From Chara braunii (lineage: Eukaryota; Streptophyta; Charophyceae; Charales; Characeae), in assembly GCA_003427395.1 (NCBI GenBank), contig BFEA01000001.1, positions 1,070,450-1,095,213 on the forward strand: 24,764 nucleotides of DNA, given 5' to 3'. Positions 9,627 through 18,649 of this stretch are shown in pieces. Made by a program: the position numbers and the translations under genes. The notes under the pieces are model-generated. The model did no database searches. It was not told the origin of the DNA and was given only the letters and a program-made list of their open reading frames with translations. Each line of letters opens with the position of its first letter. Within the stretch, counting starts at the first letter, position 1.

Positions 9627-9683
9627 GCAATCAATAAAACAGTGATTCAAGGATTCAGGGGTATTGAGATTACATACTTTGCA
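9627..9683 (-). other. zf-RVT zinc finger at the ORF2 C-terminus
   Basis: CKVCNLNTPESLNHCFIDC gives C-x2-C-x8-H-x4-C, followed by PKARSIWQ. This is the reverse-transcriptase zinc-binding pattern of plant L1 elements, thought to bind nucleic acid. Confidence 0.8.
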
Positions 9684-10887
9684 CCAGGAGTCTTGATCCG
9701 ATCTGTTGTCTTGATTGCGCCTCTTGCCCAGCCGTTGATTTACTGGGACAGCTCTGAAGGCTATTAACCATCTCAGGCTGGATAGCTTTACCGGTCTTGT
9801 GGAGAATATTGTCGCCCAGGGTAGTGAGAAGTGGGAGTTGGCTAGTTGCGGTTCCTCCTTCGTCCACCTGTTGCGTACTGTATTGGTTATTGATATGGGT
9901 TTGGTGAAGAGTCGGTAACCCAGTTTGGGTATGTAGTCAGTTAGCTTGTAANAGTTTGAGGTGAGGGGGGATCCGGATGGGGAGTTCCATGTCCATTCAG
10001 TAGGGTCTATCTCTAAGTCACTTACGCGAGTATGGGGTTTGTAGACTCTTTTTCTTTCTCCTTCTATGATTTTGATTCTCCTTAGGTTGTTGCTTTTGAA
10101 TGCTCCTTCTGCTCTGCTCTTTATATTGATAAGGCTTACCGGGTTTCCGGGTTCTTCTAGGGTGTGTATATCGCAGCATATCCATCTTTTGTTATGTGGT
10201 TCATAGTTTTTGAATGATAGAACTTCTTGGATTGGTTGGGTGTCGATGGTGGTGGCCCAATCTCCACTTTGCCATTTCTGATCTGATTTTAAGAGGGATT
10301 GCCAGTGTAGAGGAATACAGTCTATGATGTGGTCTAAGTTGGCTTGCAGGTGATGTACGCCTTTTAGTTTGGTTCGTAGGTCTCTTTCTGTTTTCCAGTC
10401 TTTGTTTTGCTCGTCCCAAATGTGTTTGATTTGCCATATTCCCTTTTCTAGCCAGTGTCCCCATTTGGGGTCAGATTTCACGAGTGGGAGGCCCAAAGGG
10501 ATTTAGTCTGGGGGGTGTCGTTGGTGTTCCGATGTAGTGCTTGGTCAGGTAGTCTCTGATTCCCTTTTGGTAGTGGCCAGTTTTTACTGAAAATCCAAAG
10601 AGGCCTGTCATGTTGTTGGGGGATGTAAATGGTGCTAGTTCTCTAATATGGTTTAGGGCTAAGGGGGTCCAGTGTAGGTTGTCCTGAAGGGTTAGCCTTA
10701 TAATCCATTTGATTTCTAAGGCTTGTATTTGGAGGGATGGGTCTACTAGACCTAAGCCCCCTTTGCTCTTAGGGCTGGTGACTATCTGCCAGGCTACCTT
10801 GTGGATAAAGTGTTGCTTATCTGGGTTACCTGTCCATAGGAAGGCTGCTGTTTTTTTCCTCAGCTGACTGTGGAAGTCAGTAGCTGG

Positions 10888-10947
10888 GAACCATATGGAG
10901 GTAGAATACCACATCTACTGAACCATATGGAGGTAGAATACCACATC
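10888..10947 (-). repeat. 32-bp tandem duplication in LINE ORF2
   Basis: A 28-bp sequence starting GAACCATATGGAGGTAGAAT occurs at 10888-10915 and identically at 10920-10947, a period of 32 bp. ORF2 frames on either side differ by exactly 32 modulo 3, so this duplication explains the frameshift. The two copies are identical, so the event is recent relative to other damage. Confidence 0.9.
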
Positions 10948-13679
10948 ATAGCTAGGATTGAGTTATTGAGCGCCAGTACCCTACCTAATAGGGAAGTGTA
11001 TGTGGCTTTCCATGTGTGCATCCTGTTAATCATGGAAAATAGGAGTGACGCTGCAGATATTTGGTGACATCCTTTGAGGTTAAGGTTGATGCCCAAGAAA
11101 CGGATTGGTGATTTTGGGTCTGTCCAGTGTAGACCTGTTGGGGAGAATTTTGTGGGAGGAGGTGTTTCGGCAGTCCACCAGCCTATTGTCTTGGTCTAGT
11201 TTACTTTCATCTCTGAGGCCAGTTGAAAGGCTTCCATTGCTCTTATTAGGGCTTGAAAGGAGGAATCTGAAGCCCGGATCAGAACTGTGAGGTCATCTGC
11301 CAAAAGGAGGGTAGCAGGAAGGTGGAGGTATTGACCGCGTTCGTCCTTGATGTTATCTATTCTCTCGATGGATCTATCCTTTCTCAAAAAAGCAGCTATG
11401 GCTTCCATGACAAAGAGGAAAATCGGTGCTGCTAGTGGGTCCCCTTGTCTTGCTGACCTTGACATTGGGTAGGGGTTCGAGAGGAAGCCATTGACTTGAA
11501 CTATCCCTTGTGCGTCGTTGTAAAGTATTCTCACCCACTTTCTGAAAACAGGTCCTACTCCCATTCTTTCCATGCTGGCCTGGAGAAAGTCCCAGTTAAC
11601 TTGATCGTATGCTTTTTCAAAGTCAAAGAAGAGGATGGCAGCAGCTATCCGTTTTTGGTTGATTATTCTTGTAGCTTCGCAGAGGGACATTACGTTGTCT
11701 AGGATGAGTCTTCCTGGAATGAATCCTGTCTGATCTAGGTGGAAGCAACCTCCTGTGATCTTGTTTATTCTGGTAGCTAGAAGTTTGACTACGATCTTGT
11801 AGGAGACGTTTAGTAATGAGATGGGTCTGTAGTTTTTTATGTCTTCTCTCTCTCCGTTTTTGTATAGGAGTGTCACCACCCCTGTACTCAGGTCTAGGCC
11901 TAGTGTTTCTTCCTCCCATGCTCTTGCGAGGAAACTCAAGAGAAGTGGGCCTAGGGTGTGCCAGCCTGCCATCCAAAATTCCTTTGAGAGGCCGTCCCTT
12001 CCTGGGCTTTGTTGGGTTTGAGGTCGCTCAGGGCTTGATGTAATTCTTCTAGTGATATGGGCTCCTCTAGTGCTTTGGAGGTTTTTGGTGAGATGGATTT
12101 ATCTAGGTGGGTTAAGAATTTCTCTCTTGCTCTATTTGTTGAGTTGTTAACACCTATAAGAGTTTTGGATGTATAGAGGTCTTTGTAAAAGGTAGTAGCT
12201 ATGTTGACTAGTTTCGTTGTTTCTGTGTTTGGGTTCCCGTTCACATCTCATAGGCATACTATTTTGGAGTTTCTGGAGTTGGCTTTGATTTTTTGGGAAA
12301 ATAATTTGGACATGTTTTCGTTCAGTTCCCAGTCTTTTACTCTGGCTCTTAATTGGAGGCCGTTGAGCTTTAGTTTAGTCCATTCGCTTAATTCTTCCTT
12401 GGATTTGGTGAGTAATTCCGCATAGAATTTTGAGTTTGGATGATTCTGTAAGTTTCACTCTGCTAATTCTATCACGTTTTTTAGGGTCTCCTCTCTTTCC
12501 TTTCTGTGTGAGGCTAGTTTTCTAGATATTTGCGTTGTTTTGGAGCTGATGTTTTGGATGATTTGGGGGAGTTTAGTGTGTATGTCCTCATTTGGTTGTA
12601 ATCGTGCTTGAGAGGTTAGTAATGACTGGAGCTCGGATTGGAATGCTTGGCTGGAGAGGAGGGCGTTATTGAAGCGGTAGAAGCTTTTACCAGTGTAGCC
12701 TTCCTTTGTGAGTCTGATATCTAGGGATATGGCTTTATGATCCAGACCCTTGTGGTATGGGTTACCGTGGATGGAACAGTTTTGTATGGCTCCTGATAGT
12801 GAGTCTGATGTGAGGAAGAAATCTATTCTGGAAAAGGATGTTCGCCCTTGTGAAGTTTTTCTGATACAGGAGTATTTCTTACTTTCTGGGTGTAGGAGGC
12901 GGTATGGGTCTAATAAGTTTTTTCTGGTTATGAAGTCATTTAGATCGGCACTGTTAGATTGTGGTGTAGGATCGAGGGAGTGGGGGATTTTGTCTAGATT
13001 GGGGTTCTGAATTGTGTTCCAATCTCCCATGATGATGGTGGGTGTGAGTGTGGGGATGTGCTGTTCAATCGTGATTAGGAAAGGGGTTTTGTCCTGTGGG
13101 GTGTTCGGTCCGTAAATCCCTATGATGGTCATCTCCTCTTCTTTGAATTTGATGTCTAGTTTAATCCACCTATCTGAGGTATTGTCTTGGTTGACATTCT
13201 GTATTTTTATTGTTTCGCTGGCTGATGAATTTTGATGTAGGAGAAATACAATGCCTGCTGAGCCATTTTCTGCAGCTTTGGCCCAGAAGGCCTTTCTGAC
13301 GTAGGTTAGTTTCCTTGTGATAGCTAATTGTAATTTATTGTGTTCACTACTGTCGGTTAGGTGTGTTTCTTGGAGGCATGTTATGTCTGGGGGGTTAGGG
13401 CCAAACCAACCTATGGTCTCTGTGAGGTTTCTCCATTTGACTGGGTTGTCCAAAATGGATGCCAGACCGTTGATGTTCCATGACACACATGTTATTTCTG
13501 GTTGCTTTCTGATTTCTTTGAGGATATCGGCTTCAGTGGTGGGTTTGAATCTTTTTGCGTTGATGTTTGTCCCACTATCAGGTTGCCCGTCTGAGTGTTC
13601 TTCCGTTATTGCTTGGAACGGTTAGGCCTGATGTGGGACTGTGGGTAAGCTCAGGTAGAGGGTTGGGGAGTCTTTTTCC

Positions 13680-13745
13680 CTTCCTTCTCCTTTTTCTTCT
13701 CTTCCTTCTTTTCCTTTTCCTTCTTTTCCTTTTCCTTCTTCAGTT
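13680..13745 (-). repeat. CTT-rich low-complexity tract coding for Lys/Glu
   Basis: Imperfect copies of a CTTCTTTTCCTTTTC-type unit. On the minus strand it reads as KEKKEKEKK and forms the charged end of ORF1, just before the ORF2 frame. Confidence 0.75.
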
Positions 13746-15385
13746 TCTCCAGTGTCTCCTCCTCATTTTTGCACAACCATTCCTCTCTCATGAAGACCGC
13801 GGTGCTGAAGGCGATTCTGTCAACTTCGTCCTTCTGACCCAGTAGTGAGTAGGGAATCTCACAGATCATCTCCCAAGATTTTCATGCCAGACCCTCCCTC
13901 AATTGAGCCTGCTGATCATAGAGAACTATGACTGGTCTCAGGTCGCTGAAATGTCTTTCCCCGCTGTCGCCGTCCCAGAACACTTCCACGCAGTCGTTCT
14001 CTATCACTTTCATGGCCAACGGGCGATCGTCTGAGATGTTTGCCCTTGCAAAGTTGAGGCGTTTGTGTGAGTCTTGTGTTGTGATGATGCCCAGTGAAGG
14101 CCGGACTGCAATCTGCCATTCCTTTTTGTCTGAATTGTAACGGAAGGGCAAGAATGGGATCGTGGGGGAGAGGGTACGCGCATCAAGTGTGGCTGCCACT
14201 GTCAGATCCTGGGGGTTTTGGTCTGCAATTTTGTCGAGGGAGTATGAGTCTGCTCCCAGCTCCAGATTTTGTTCCTGCAATAAATTTGTTTGCCTCTCAA
14301 GAATGGCGATTTGCCTTCTTTTTTCCTTCTTCAGATTGTTCTTTTGCTTGAGCAGATTCTTTGCCAGGGAGATCATTTTAGTTTCCTCTGTGTCATGCTC
14401 CCCGATGTTATTGATCCTGGGTGGCTCATTCTCACTTAGGGCCAATTGGCCGCGTCGTCTCGCAGATATGAGTTGGGCCACTCGATTGGCTTCTCACTTG
14501 ATTGTGGGACTGAGTGTGAGGTTCCTGTGGTGGCATTTGTGTTCATTGCATCATTGAGCTGATCAGCGTATTGCAGGGCCAAGAATTCAGAAAAGATGTT
14601 CTCTGTTGGCAGCACGTCGTAGCGGTTAGGGGTAGTTGGGAATCCACCTGTGGCGTTTGTGTTCGACTCTTTCTTCAGGATGCTGATGTGTCCGGCATGA
14701 GCCAGCCTGATTTCCAAGTCAAGGTCTCTATGTGCTTTCAGCAATTCAATGTATTCATCCAGCCATTCCGGGGTGTTGTCAGAGTCCTGTCTGGCTGTTT
14801 GCTGCTGATTTCACCGGTGGTGCTAAGTCCAAGTGCATTTCACTTTCCCTGACCTCAATTGAGGTGCTGCTGTCTCTGCTTTTCTTGGTGTCTGGAGATT
14901 TGCCTTTTTCTTTGGGCTCTTCTTCTTCGTTCCTGTTCTTTCTTTTCGTTGGTCTCGATTCTTTCTTCTTGCCCTTGTCTGTGTTCTTTGTCTCCAAGTC
15001 AGTTCTGGTCTGAAGGATTTCGAGGTAGGATTTCTCTGCCTCTTCCTATGTTGTGCACATCGCTGAGAATCTGATTTTTGTGCATTGTCTGTTCCAGGCG
15101 ATCTGCATTGCCCAAAGCCACATTTTCGTATTTGTATGTAGACCTGTCATTCCTTTTGGCTCCTCCTTTTTGCCATCTGCTTCCATGTGGGGGGAAGACA
15201 TCTGGCTTGCATGCTGGTTCTGCGTCCTCCAGTGTCCATATCCACGCTGGGTTGTCTTTGAGGTCGTCAAAGACCCAGCCCGCCTAGGCTGGGTCGTTGA
15301 TAATCCAGATGCCTTTCATTGCATCTGCTTCGACCAACATTGAGGGGTGTAATCTTCTGCCTTCTCCTTTCCTCGTGTTCAGGGG

Positions 15386-15433
15386 ACAGAGAGGGTCGTT
15401 CCCCATGTGTCCCTTTATCCTGCATCTAAAGCA
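15386..15433 (-). other. Zinc knuckle in LINE ORF1, unusual spacing
   Basis: CFRCRIKGHMGNDPLC gives C-x2-C-x4-H-x6-C. The usual knuckle is C-x2-C-x4-H-x4-C. It follows a TTVYISTKANPM strand in the manner of plant L1 ORF1 proteins (DUF4283 then zf-CCHC_4 arrangement). Confidence 0.7.
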
Positions 15434-16309
15434 CATGGGGTTCGCCTTCGTGGAGATGTAAACTGTTGTTACCTCCTGATCTGCTCTGAAAAACCATTTG
15501 TCAGGCAGTTCTGGTGGGTTGCTTCCTTTGAGTTCAATGCATGCGATTCTTGAGTTGGTGTTGGGGGCAAGGAAGCCTGGGGCTGATGAGACCCATTCTA
15601 CCAGAGGGTACTGAGGGTAAGATTCTTTCAATCTGTCCTCTACCATCTGGTGTACTTCGTCAATCAGGTTGTCAAACTGGATCCAAAAGGGCTTGTACAT
15701 CAATGTCTGCCGGTGCCTCGATGTGCCTTATGTTGCTGCCCTGTTGGGTTCCATTTGGAGATGGAGACCACCGATCCTTTGCAATAGAGGGCCTGTACTG
15801 ACAAGAGGTAGGCTGCGTAATCTGGTTCAGCACATAACACTGTGACAGCATTTTCCCCTCTGTTGTAAGGCAATCTTGGGAACAGTGTCCCGCAGGTTCT
15901 CCATGTTCTGGAGAGCGTCTCGGACCCTTTTCCTTTTCTCAGTGGGCGGCAGATGTTTCAGTTTGGCTGGGAAGGAGCAAATGACTGCGTGTTTTTCGAA
16001 GAATTCGTCTAACACGGGCAAGTGTTCCTTTGGATATACCCAGACTTCGACCTCTGCTTCTTCATCCTTGCTGACTTTCACTATTTCTTTAGTGATCATT
16101 GGTTTGACACGTGTTTCCTTTATCATGAGGTTGAGGACCTCTTGGCTTGGGTCTTGATCATTAGTGCTTCGTGCTCTTTTGGAGCCTGAGGTCGCGCCTG
16201 ACGCTGTACCAGAGGCTGGGACGAAGGTTGCGGCAGAGCCTGCTGCTGAACCTGAGGCAGAGCCAGAGGTTGAGGTTGATGCCGCTGTCGTGGAGTGAGT
16301 CGCTGCCAT

Positions 16310-16574
16310 GGTGTAATGTGAGTGGGTTGACCGATCGTCTCCTCACTGACAGGAGACCGTGAGAACAGATTTGGGGCGTGTGATCAGAAACTGAGCGGTG
16401 AAAGAAAAAGAACAGAGCTTCGCCTCCCCAATTGGGGAGCGTGGGATCAGACACTGAGCAGTGAAAAAAAGGCACACAGCTTCGCCTCCCCACCTGGGAA
16501 GCGTGGGATCAGAAACTGGGCAGTGGGAAAACAAAAGAGTTAAAAAAGAGTAAAGCTTCGCCTCCCCACTTGGG
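16310..16574 (-). promoter_or_regulatory. LINE 5' UTR with tandem monomers (probable internal promoter)
   Basis: On the minus strand a unit beginning with a GGGGAGGCGAAGC core repeats three times (cores near 16571, 16492 and 16430 on the plus coordinates), then once more in partial form near 16376. Spacing is about 62-76 bp. Each unit continues with a TCACTGCTCAGT-type and GATCCCACGC-type segment. One copy contains the perfect palindrome CTCCCCAATTGGGGAG (16424-16439). The layout resembles the promoter monomers of some mammalian L1 5' UTRs; promoter function is inferred from position only. Confidence 0.6.
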
Positions 16575-16589
16575 GTAGTGTGGCCAACC
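16575..16589. repeat. Right copy of the LINE target-site duplication
   Basis: GTAGTGTGGCCAACC follows the LINE 5' end and matches 8136-8150 in 14 of 15 positions. The first G could belong to the element, so the duplication may be 14 bp. Confidence 0.8.
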
Positions 16590-16850
16590 TAAGCAGGTGG
16601 AAAAAGAAGAAATCTGGCAAATCCCCAAAGGGCTCAAAGCATATCAGAACAAGGAGGATGGAGAGGTGACAGGAGATAGCATCCACTCTGCTCTGTCTGG
16701 CCAAAGTGTGATGCTTAGAACAGCCATCACAGATAATGTTTTCCTGCACTCCCATTCTTACTCTGCTATTTGTAACCTATTCTCAACTTGCCCACACTAG
16801 GATAGCTTTGTCCAAGAGGAGGGTCAAAACTTGAAAAAGCCTTCACTAAC
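16590..16850. other. Probable intron sequence between exon and LINE
   Basis: No gene is visible. It begins after the target-site duplication and ends at the donor GTTAGT (16850-16845, minus strand). If the exon calls are right it is the part of the intron upstream of the inserted LINE. Confidence 0.4.
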
Positions 16851-17093
16851 CTCCTCAACTTTGCTGCCCAGCTCAATGCCAGGTGATGGAACTTCACTTT
16901 CGGTATTAGATGTGCTGCGATTACGTCGTGACACGTCAGGGAAATCACTCGTCCTTTTGGTCTCCATCATGATGTCAAAGTATCCACCTGTGCCAAATGG
17001 AACTTTACCACCTAGCCCGCTCTTTGCCTGTGACAGGAGAGGGCTCTCCTGTATGCCCTTTGCAGCAGCGTCAAGGAATGCACGACCCGGATC
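16851..17093 (-). CDS. Candidate exon (81 codons) of an unidentified host gene
   Basis: The minus strand shows an acceptor TTACTTTGCAG ending at 17094 and a donor GTTAGTG starting at 16850. Between them lie exactly 243 bases, 81 open codons in phase 0 at both ends. The protein starts DPGRAFLDAAAKGIQESPLL, passes a Gly-rich segment KVPFGTGGYFDIMMETK, and ends in a Ser/Glu-rich stretch. Residue make-up looks like a real protein, not a transposon. I do not recognise the family. Flanking candidate exons on the same strand support a multi-exon gene. Confidence 0.5.
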
Positions 17094-17454
17094 CTGCAAA
17101 GTAAGCCAATCAACATGAAAACAAGTGAGACAATCAGTGTGAAAACAAAAGCAAAGCATTAGACTTTGTGACATGGTCACCAATCTGACAATATGAGCTC
17201 ATACCAACTTTTCACATGCTTTTCCAAAATCGAAAAATGAATGGCTGCAGCAGCTGCCATGATTTGTTTTTCGTTGATGACGTTTGCAGTTGTGGATAGA
17301 GGCATTGCTTTTCTAGGATAAATCTTCCTGGTGCGTGAATGCATTTCCTTTCAATATTTCCAATCTTTTTTTGTTCATTGTTCTTCCTCCCTTTTTCCCT
17401 TTTTTTTTTTCTTCGTGCGACGGCCTTGAGATATCAACAATGAACTGACCTGCC
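17094..17454 (-). other. Probable intron of the host gene
   Basis: AT-rich with a run of ten or more T around 17400 (A on the minus strand). No domain is recognisable. It separates the exon at 16851-17093 from exon candidates upstream. Confidence 0.35.
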
Positions 17455-17510
17455 CCATGTAATTCAACATACACATGCAAACTGTAGTCGTAGTCCAAAT
17501 GCTCGGCTTA
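17455..17510 (-). CDS. Weak exon candidate of the host gene
   Basis: A minus-strand frame reads HLDYDYSLHVYVELHGAG and is followed by CAG|GTCAGT, a donor-like site at about 17453. No good acceptor was found, and the next upstream exon could instead read through in another frame. Listed because the residues look protein-like and the position fits between stronger candidates. Confidence 0.2.
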
Positions 17511-17531
17511 GGCAGCCGCAGTCTTCTTCAC

Positions 17532-17687
17532 TCAGTCAATGACAGAATCCGATAGGATGTGTCCTCGGGACGGTGAACCTCATCCATGACAAGTTTGAGG
17601 CAGTGAAGGTGGTCTTTATAGAAACGATTGATTCCCGTTAATGTAAAAGACATAAGGTTTGTTTGCAATTGTTTTATGCCTCACTGC
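17532..17687 (-). pseudogene. Candidate exon with an apparent one-base frameshift
   Basis: The acceptor is strong: a pyrimidine-rich tract then CCATAG ending at 17688. In phase 0, matching the donor of the exon at 17824, the frame reads AVRHKTIANKPYVFYINGNQ and then meets TAA. One base later the next frame continues YKDHLHCLKLVMDEVHRPED and on to SLTE, ending at a GTGAAG donor-like site (17531). Both halves look like protein. A single extra base near 17620 would explain this, either a real lesion or a sequencing error. Family not recognised. Confidence 0.35.
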
Positions 17688-17823
17688 CTATGGAGAAAAT
17701 AAACTCGGAAGAGATGACTACGAAATGTTGGCACAGAGGAAACCGGGTGTGAATAAGTCAATGCAATACAATAGAATTGACTAGATCCATCACTGTTACA
17801 GGACTGCCACTGCCCCTGCGTAC

Positions 17824-17997
17824 CTGATAGCAGGCGACACTGAATGGAGCCTTGATGCTGCAATGACCGAGAAATTCCTTGTATCCAAACACATTATGTT
17901 TCACAATGGCACCAGGATGTGTCATATAGTCTGCAATCAAACTGAAGTGAAAGGGCAGGATGTTTACATCTCGTCCGTCAAACGCTGCATGAAGTTT
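17824..17997 (-). CDS. Candidate exon (58 codons) of the unidentified host gene
   Basis: On the minus strand an acceptor TGTGTTGGCAG ends at 17998 and a donor CAG|GTACGC begins at 17823. The 174 bases between are 58 open codons, phase 0 at both ends. The protein runs KLHAAFDGRDVNILPFHF, SLIADYMTHPGAIVKHN, then GYKEFLGHCSIKAPFSVACY. It reads as an ordered protein segment with alternating hydrophobic residues. No family recognised. A diverged second copy of part of this exon lies 152 bp upstream. Confidence 0.5.
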
Positions 17998-18055
17998 CTG
18001 CCAACACAGCAATTAAGCAAGAAGAAACAACAACCGGCAACAGATGATCAGTCTA

Positions 18056-18119
18056 CAATGGCACCAGCATGCGTCATATAGTCGTGAATCAAACCGAAGT
18101 GAAATGGCAGGATGTTTAT
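18056..18119 (-). repeat. Diverged duplicate of part of the 17824-17997 exon
   Basis: 64 bases align without gaps to 17904-17967, with about eight differences. On the minus strand it reads NILPFHFGLIHDYMTHAGAI, against NILPFHFSLIADYMTHPGAI in the main exon. It is followed by GTAGAC, a possible donor. Three of the encoded residues differ within that window while the frame is kept. Confidence 0.75.
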
Positions 18120-18125
18120 GCTATA

Positions 18126-18649
18126 CTAAGCGATAACAGGTTGAAGTGGAGGAATGGGATGGCTCTTGAAGAATAGACCCCGTAACAGCAACAGAATAAC
18201 CAATTTGGAGGGGGGTGCTTGAGAGGCAAAGCTGAGAACCTGCATGACATCAGGGATTTCCGAACTGCTGGCTTAACTGCCAGTTAACTACCACAGGAAG
18301 AACATTCTTCTCCCACTTCCAAGGTTCTGGCTAAAAAGGCACTTTGGTGGTCTCCACAAGTCTGAGGAGGAGAACAGAAAGAAGGCAAAGGCTAGAGGAC
18401 GGTTAATCCTCCTTTCAGGGAGCAAAATCAATGTTGTTCAGGGATCCTTCGGCCTTGATAATATATGACCATTTGAACGAATTATATACTGAATGAAATT
18501 ACAAGCTCTGCGTAATTAAAGAAGTGTTCTTTCTAAATCAATAATAGTGATATCATTTCATAATCCGTACAGATATGGCTGAAAGTCTGAAGTAGGTGTA
18601 CGATTCCCAAGACATGAGGCGTCACGTACACTCTTTGGAAATTCCATAA
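18126..18649. other. Unassigned AT-rich region
   Basis: No gene or family is visible on either strand. It could be upstream intron or exon sequence of the host gene. Base composition changes to GC- and CpG-rich near 18650, which may be the border of element C. Confidence 0.4.

Larger units (their letters stand above)
9234..13621 (-). pseudogene. LINE ORF2: APE endonuclease, reverse transcriptase, zinc finger (broken)
   Basis: The frame is open from just after a TAA near 13622, with no ATG before SWNINGL (13483). Endonuclease (about 13486-12700): SWNINGL, CLQETHL, GIYGP, GDWNT, SRIDFF and LDHKAISLDI keep the metal-binding and catalytic residues. RT (about 12000-11096): NYRPISLLN, DQTGFIPGR, DFEKAYDQVNW, RQGDPLAAPIF, and the active-site box LADD. 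A zf-RVT finger is at 9683-9627. Breaks: frame and stop changes around 12455-12245, a one-base loss near 12000 (NKAQEGT in place of the conserved NKAPGRDG-type motif), TAG at 11198-11196 replacing a likely Trp codon, a 32-bp duplication near 10900, and one extra base near 10485. The enzyme would nick DNA and copy the LINE RNA at the nick. Confidence 0.9.
13651..16309 (-). pseudogene. LINE ORF1: long nucleic-acid-binding protein (broken)
   Basis: ATG 16309 opens a Thr/Ser/Ala/Gly-rich N-terminus followed by a KRARS basic patch. Then comes a folded region (EVEVWVYPKEHLPVLDEFF) and, after a break near 15830, MYKPFWIQFDNLIDEV leading to a CCHC-type knuckle at 15433-15386. Further on, in shifting frames, are a Lys/Glu-rich stretch (14997-14779), the linker NRYDVLPTEN (near 14620), a predicted coiled coil (14370-14250, KNLLKQKNNLKKEKRRQIAI), a 200-codon region to 13882, and a final KEKK-rich tail to 13651. 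Several frame changes and an in-frame TGA at about 13884 break it. The ancestral length near 880 codons is long for ORF1. Such proteins bind LINE RNA. Exact joins are inferred. Confidence 0.7.
8151..16574 (-). mobile_element. Element B: full-length L1-type LINE
   Basis: On the minus strand the element runs 5' UTR with monomer repeats (16574-16310), ORF1 (from 16309), ORF2 (to 9234), a roughly 1.06-kb 3' UTR and a poly(A) tail (T21 on the plus strand at 8151-8171). A 13-15 bp target-site duplication flanks it. The length of 8.4 kb is large for an L1-type element, mainly because ORF1 and the 3' UTR are long. Endonuclease of APE type, RT, and a C-terminal zf-RVT finger without RNase H fit the plant L1 group. 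Frameshifts and stops make this copy inactive. Confidence 0.85.

Noticed and set aside
16161-16534. Minus-strand frames with repeated SVSDPTLP-type peptides as a repeat protein
   Set aside because: They are translations of the LINE 5' UTR monomers in frames that conflict with ORF1.
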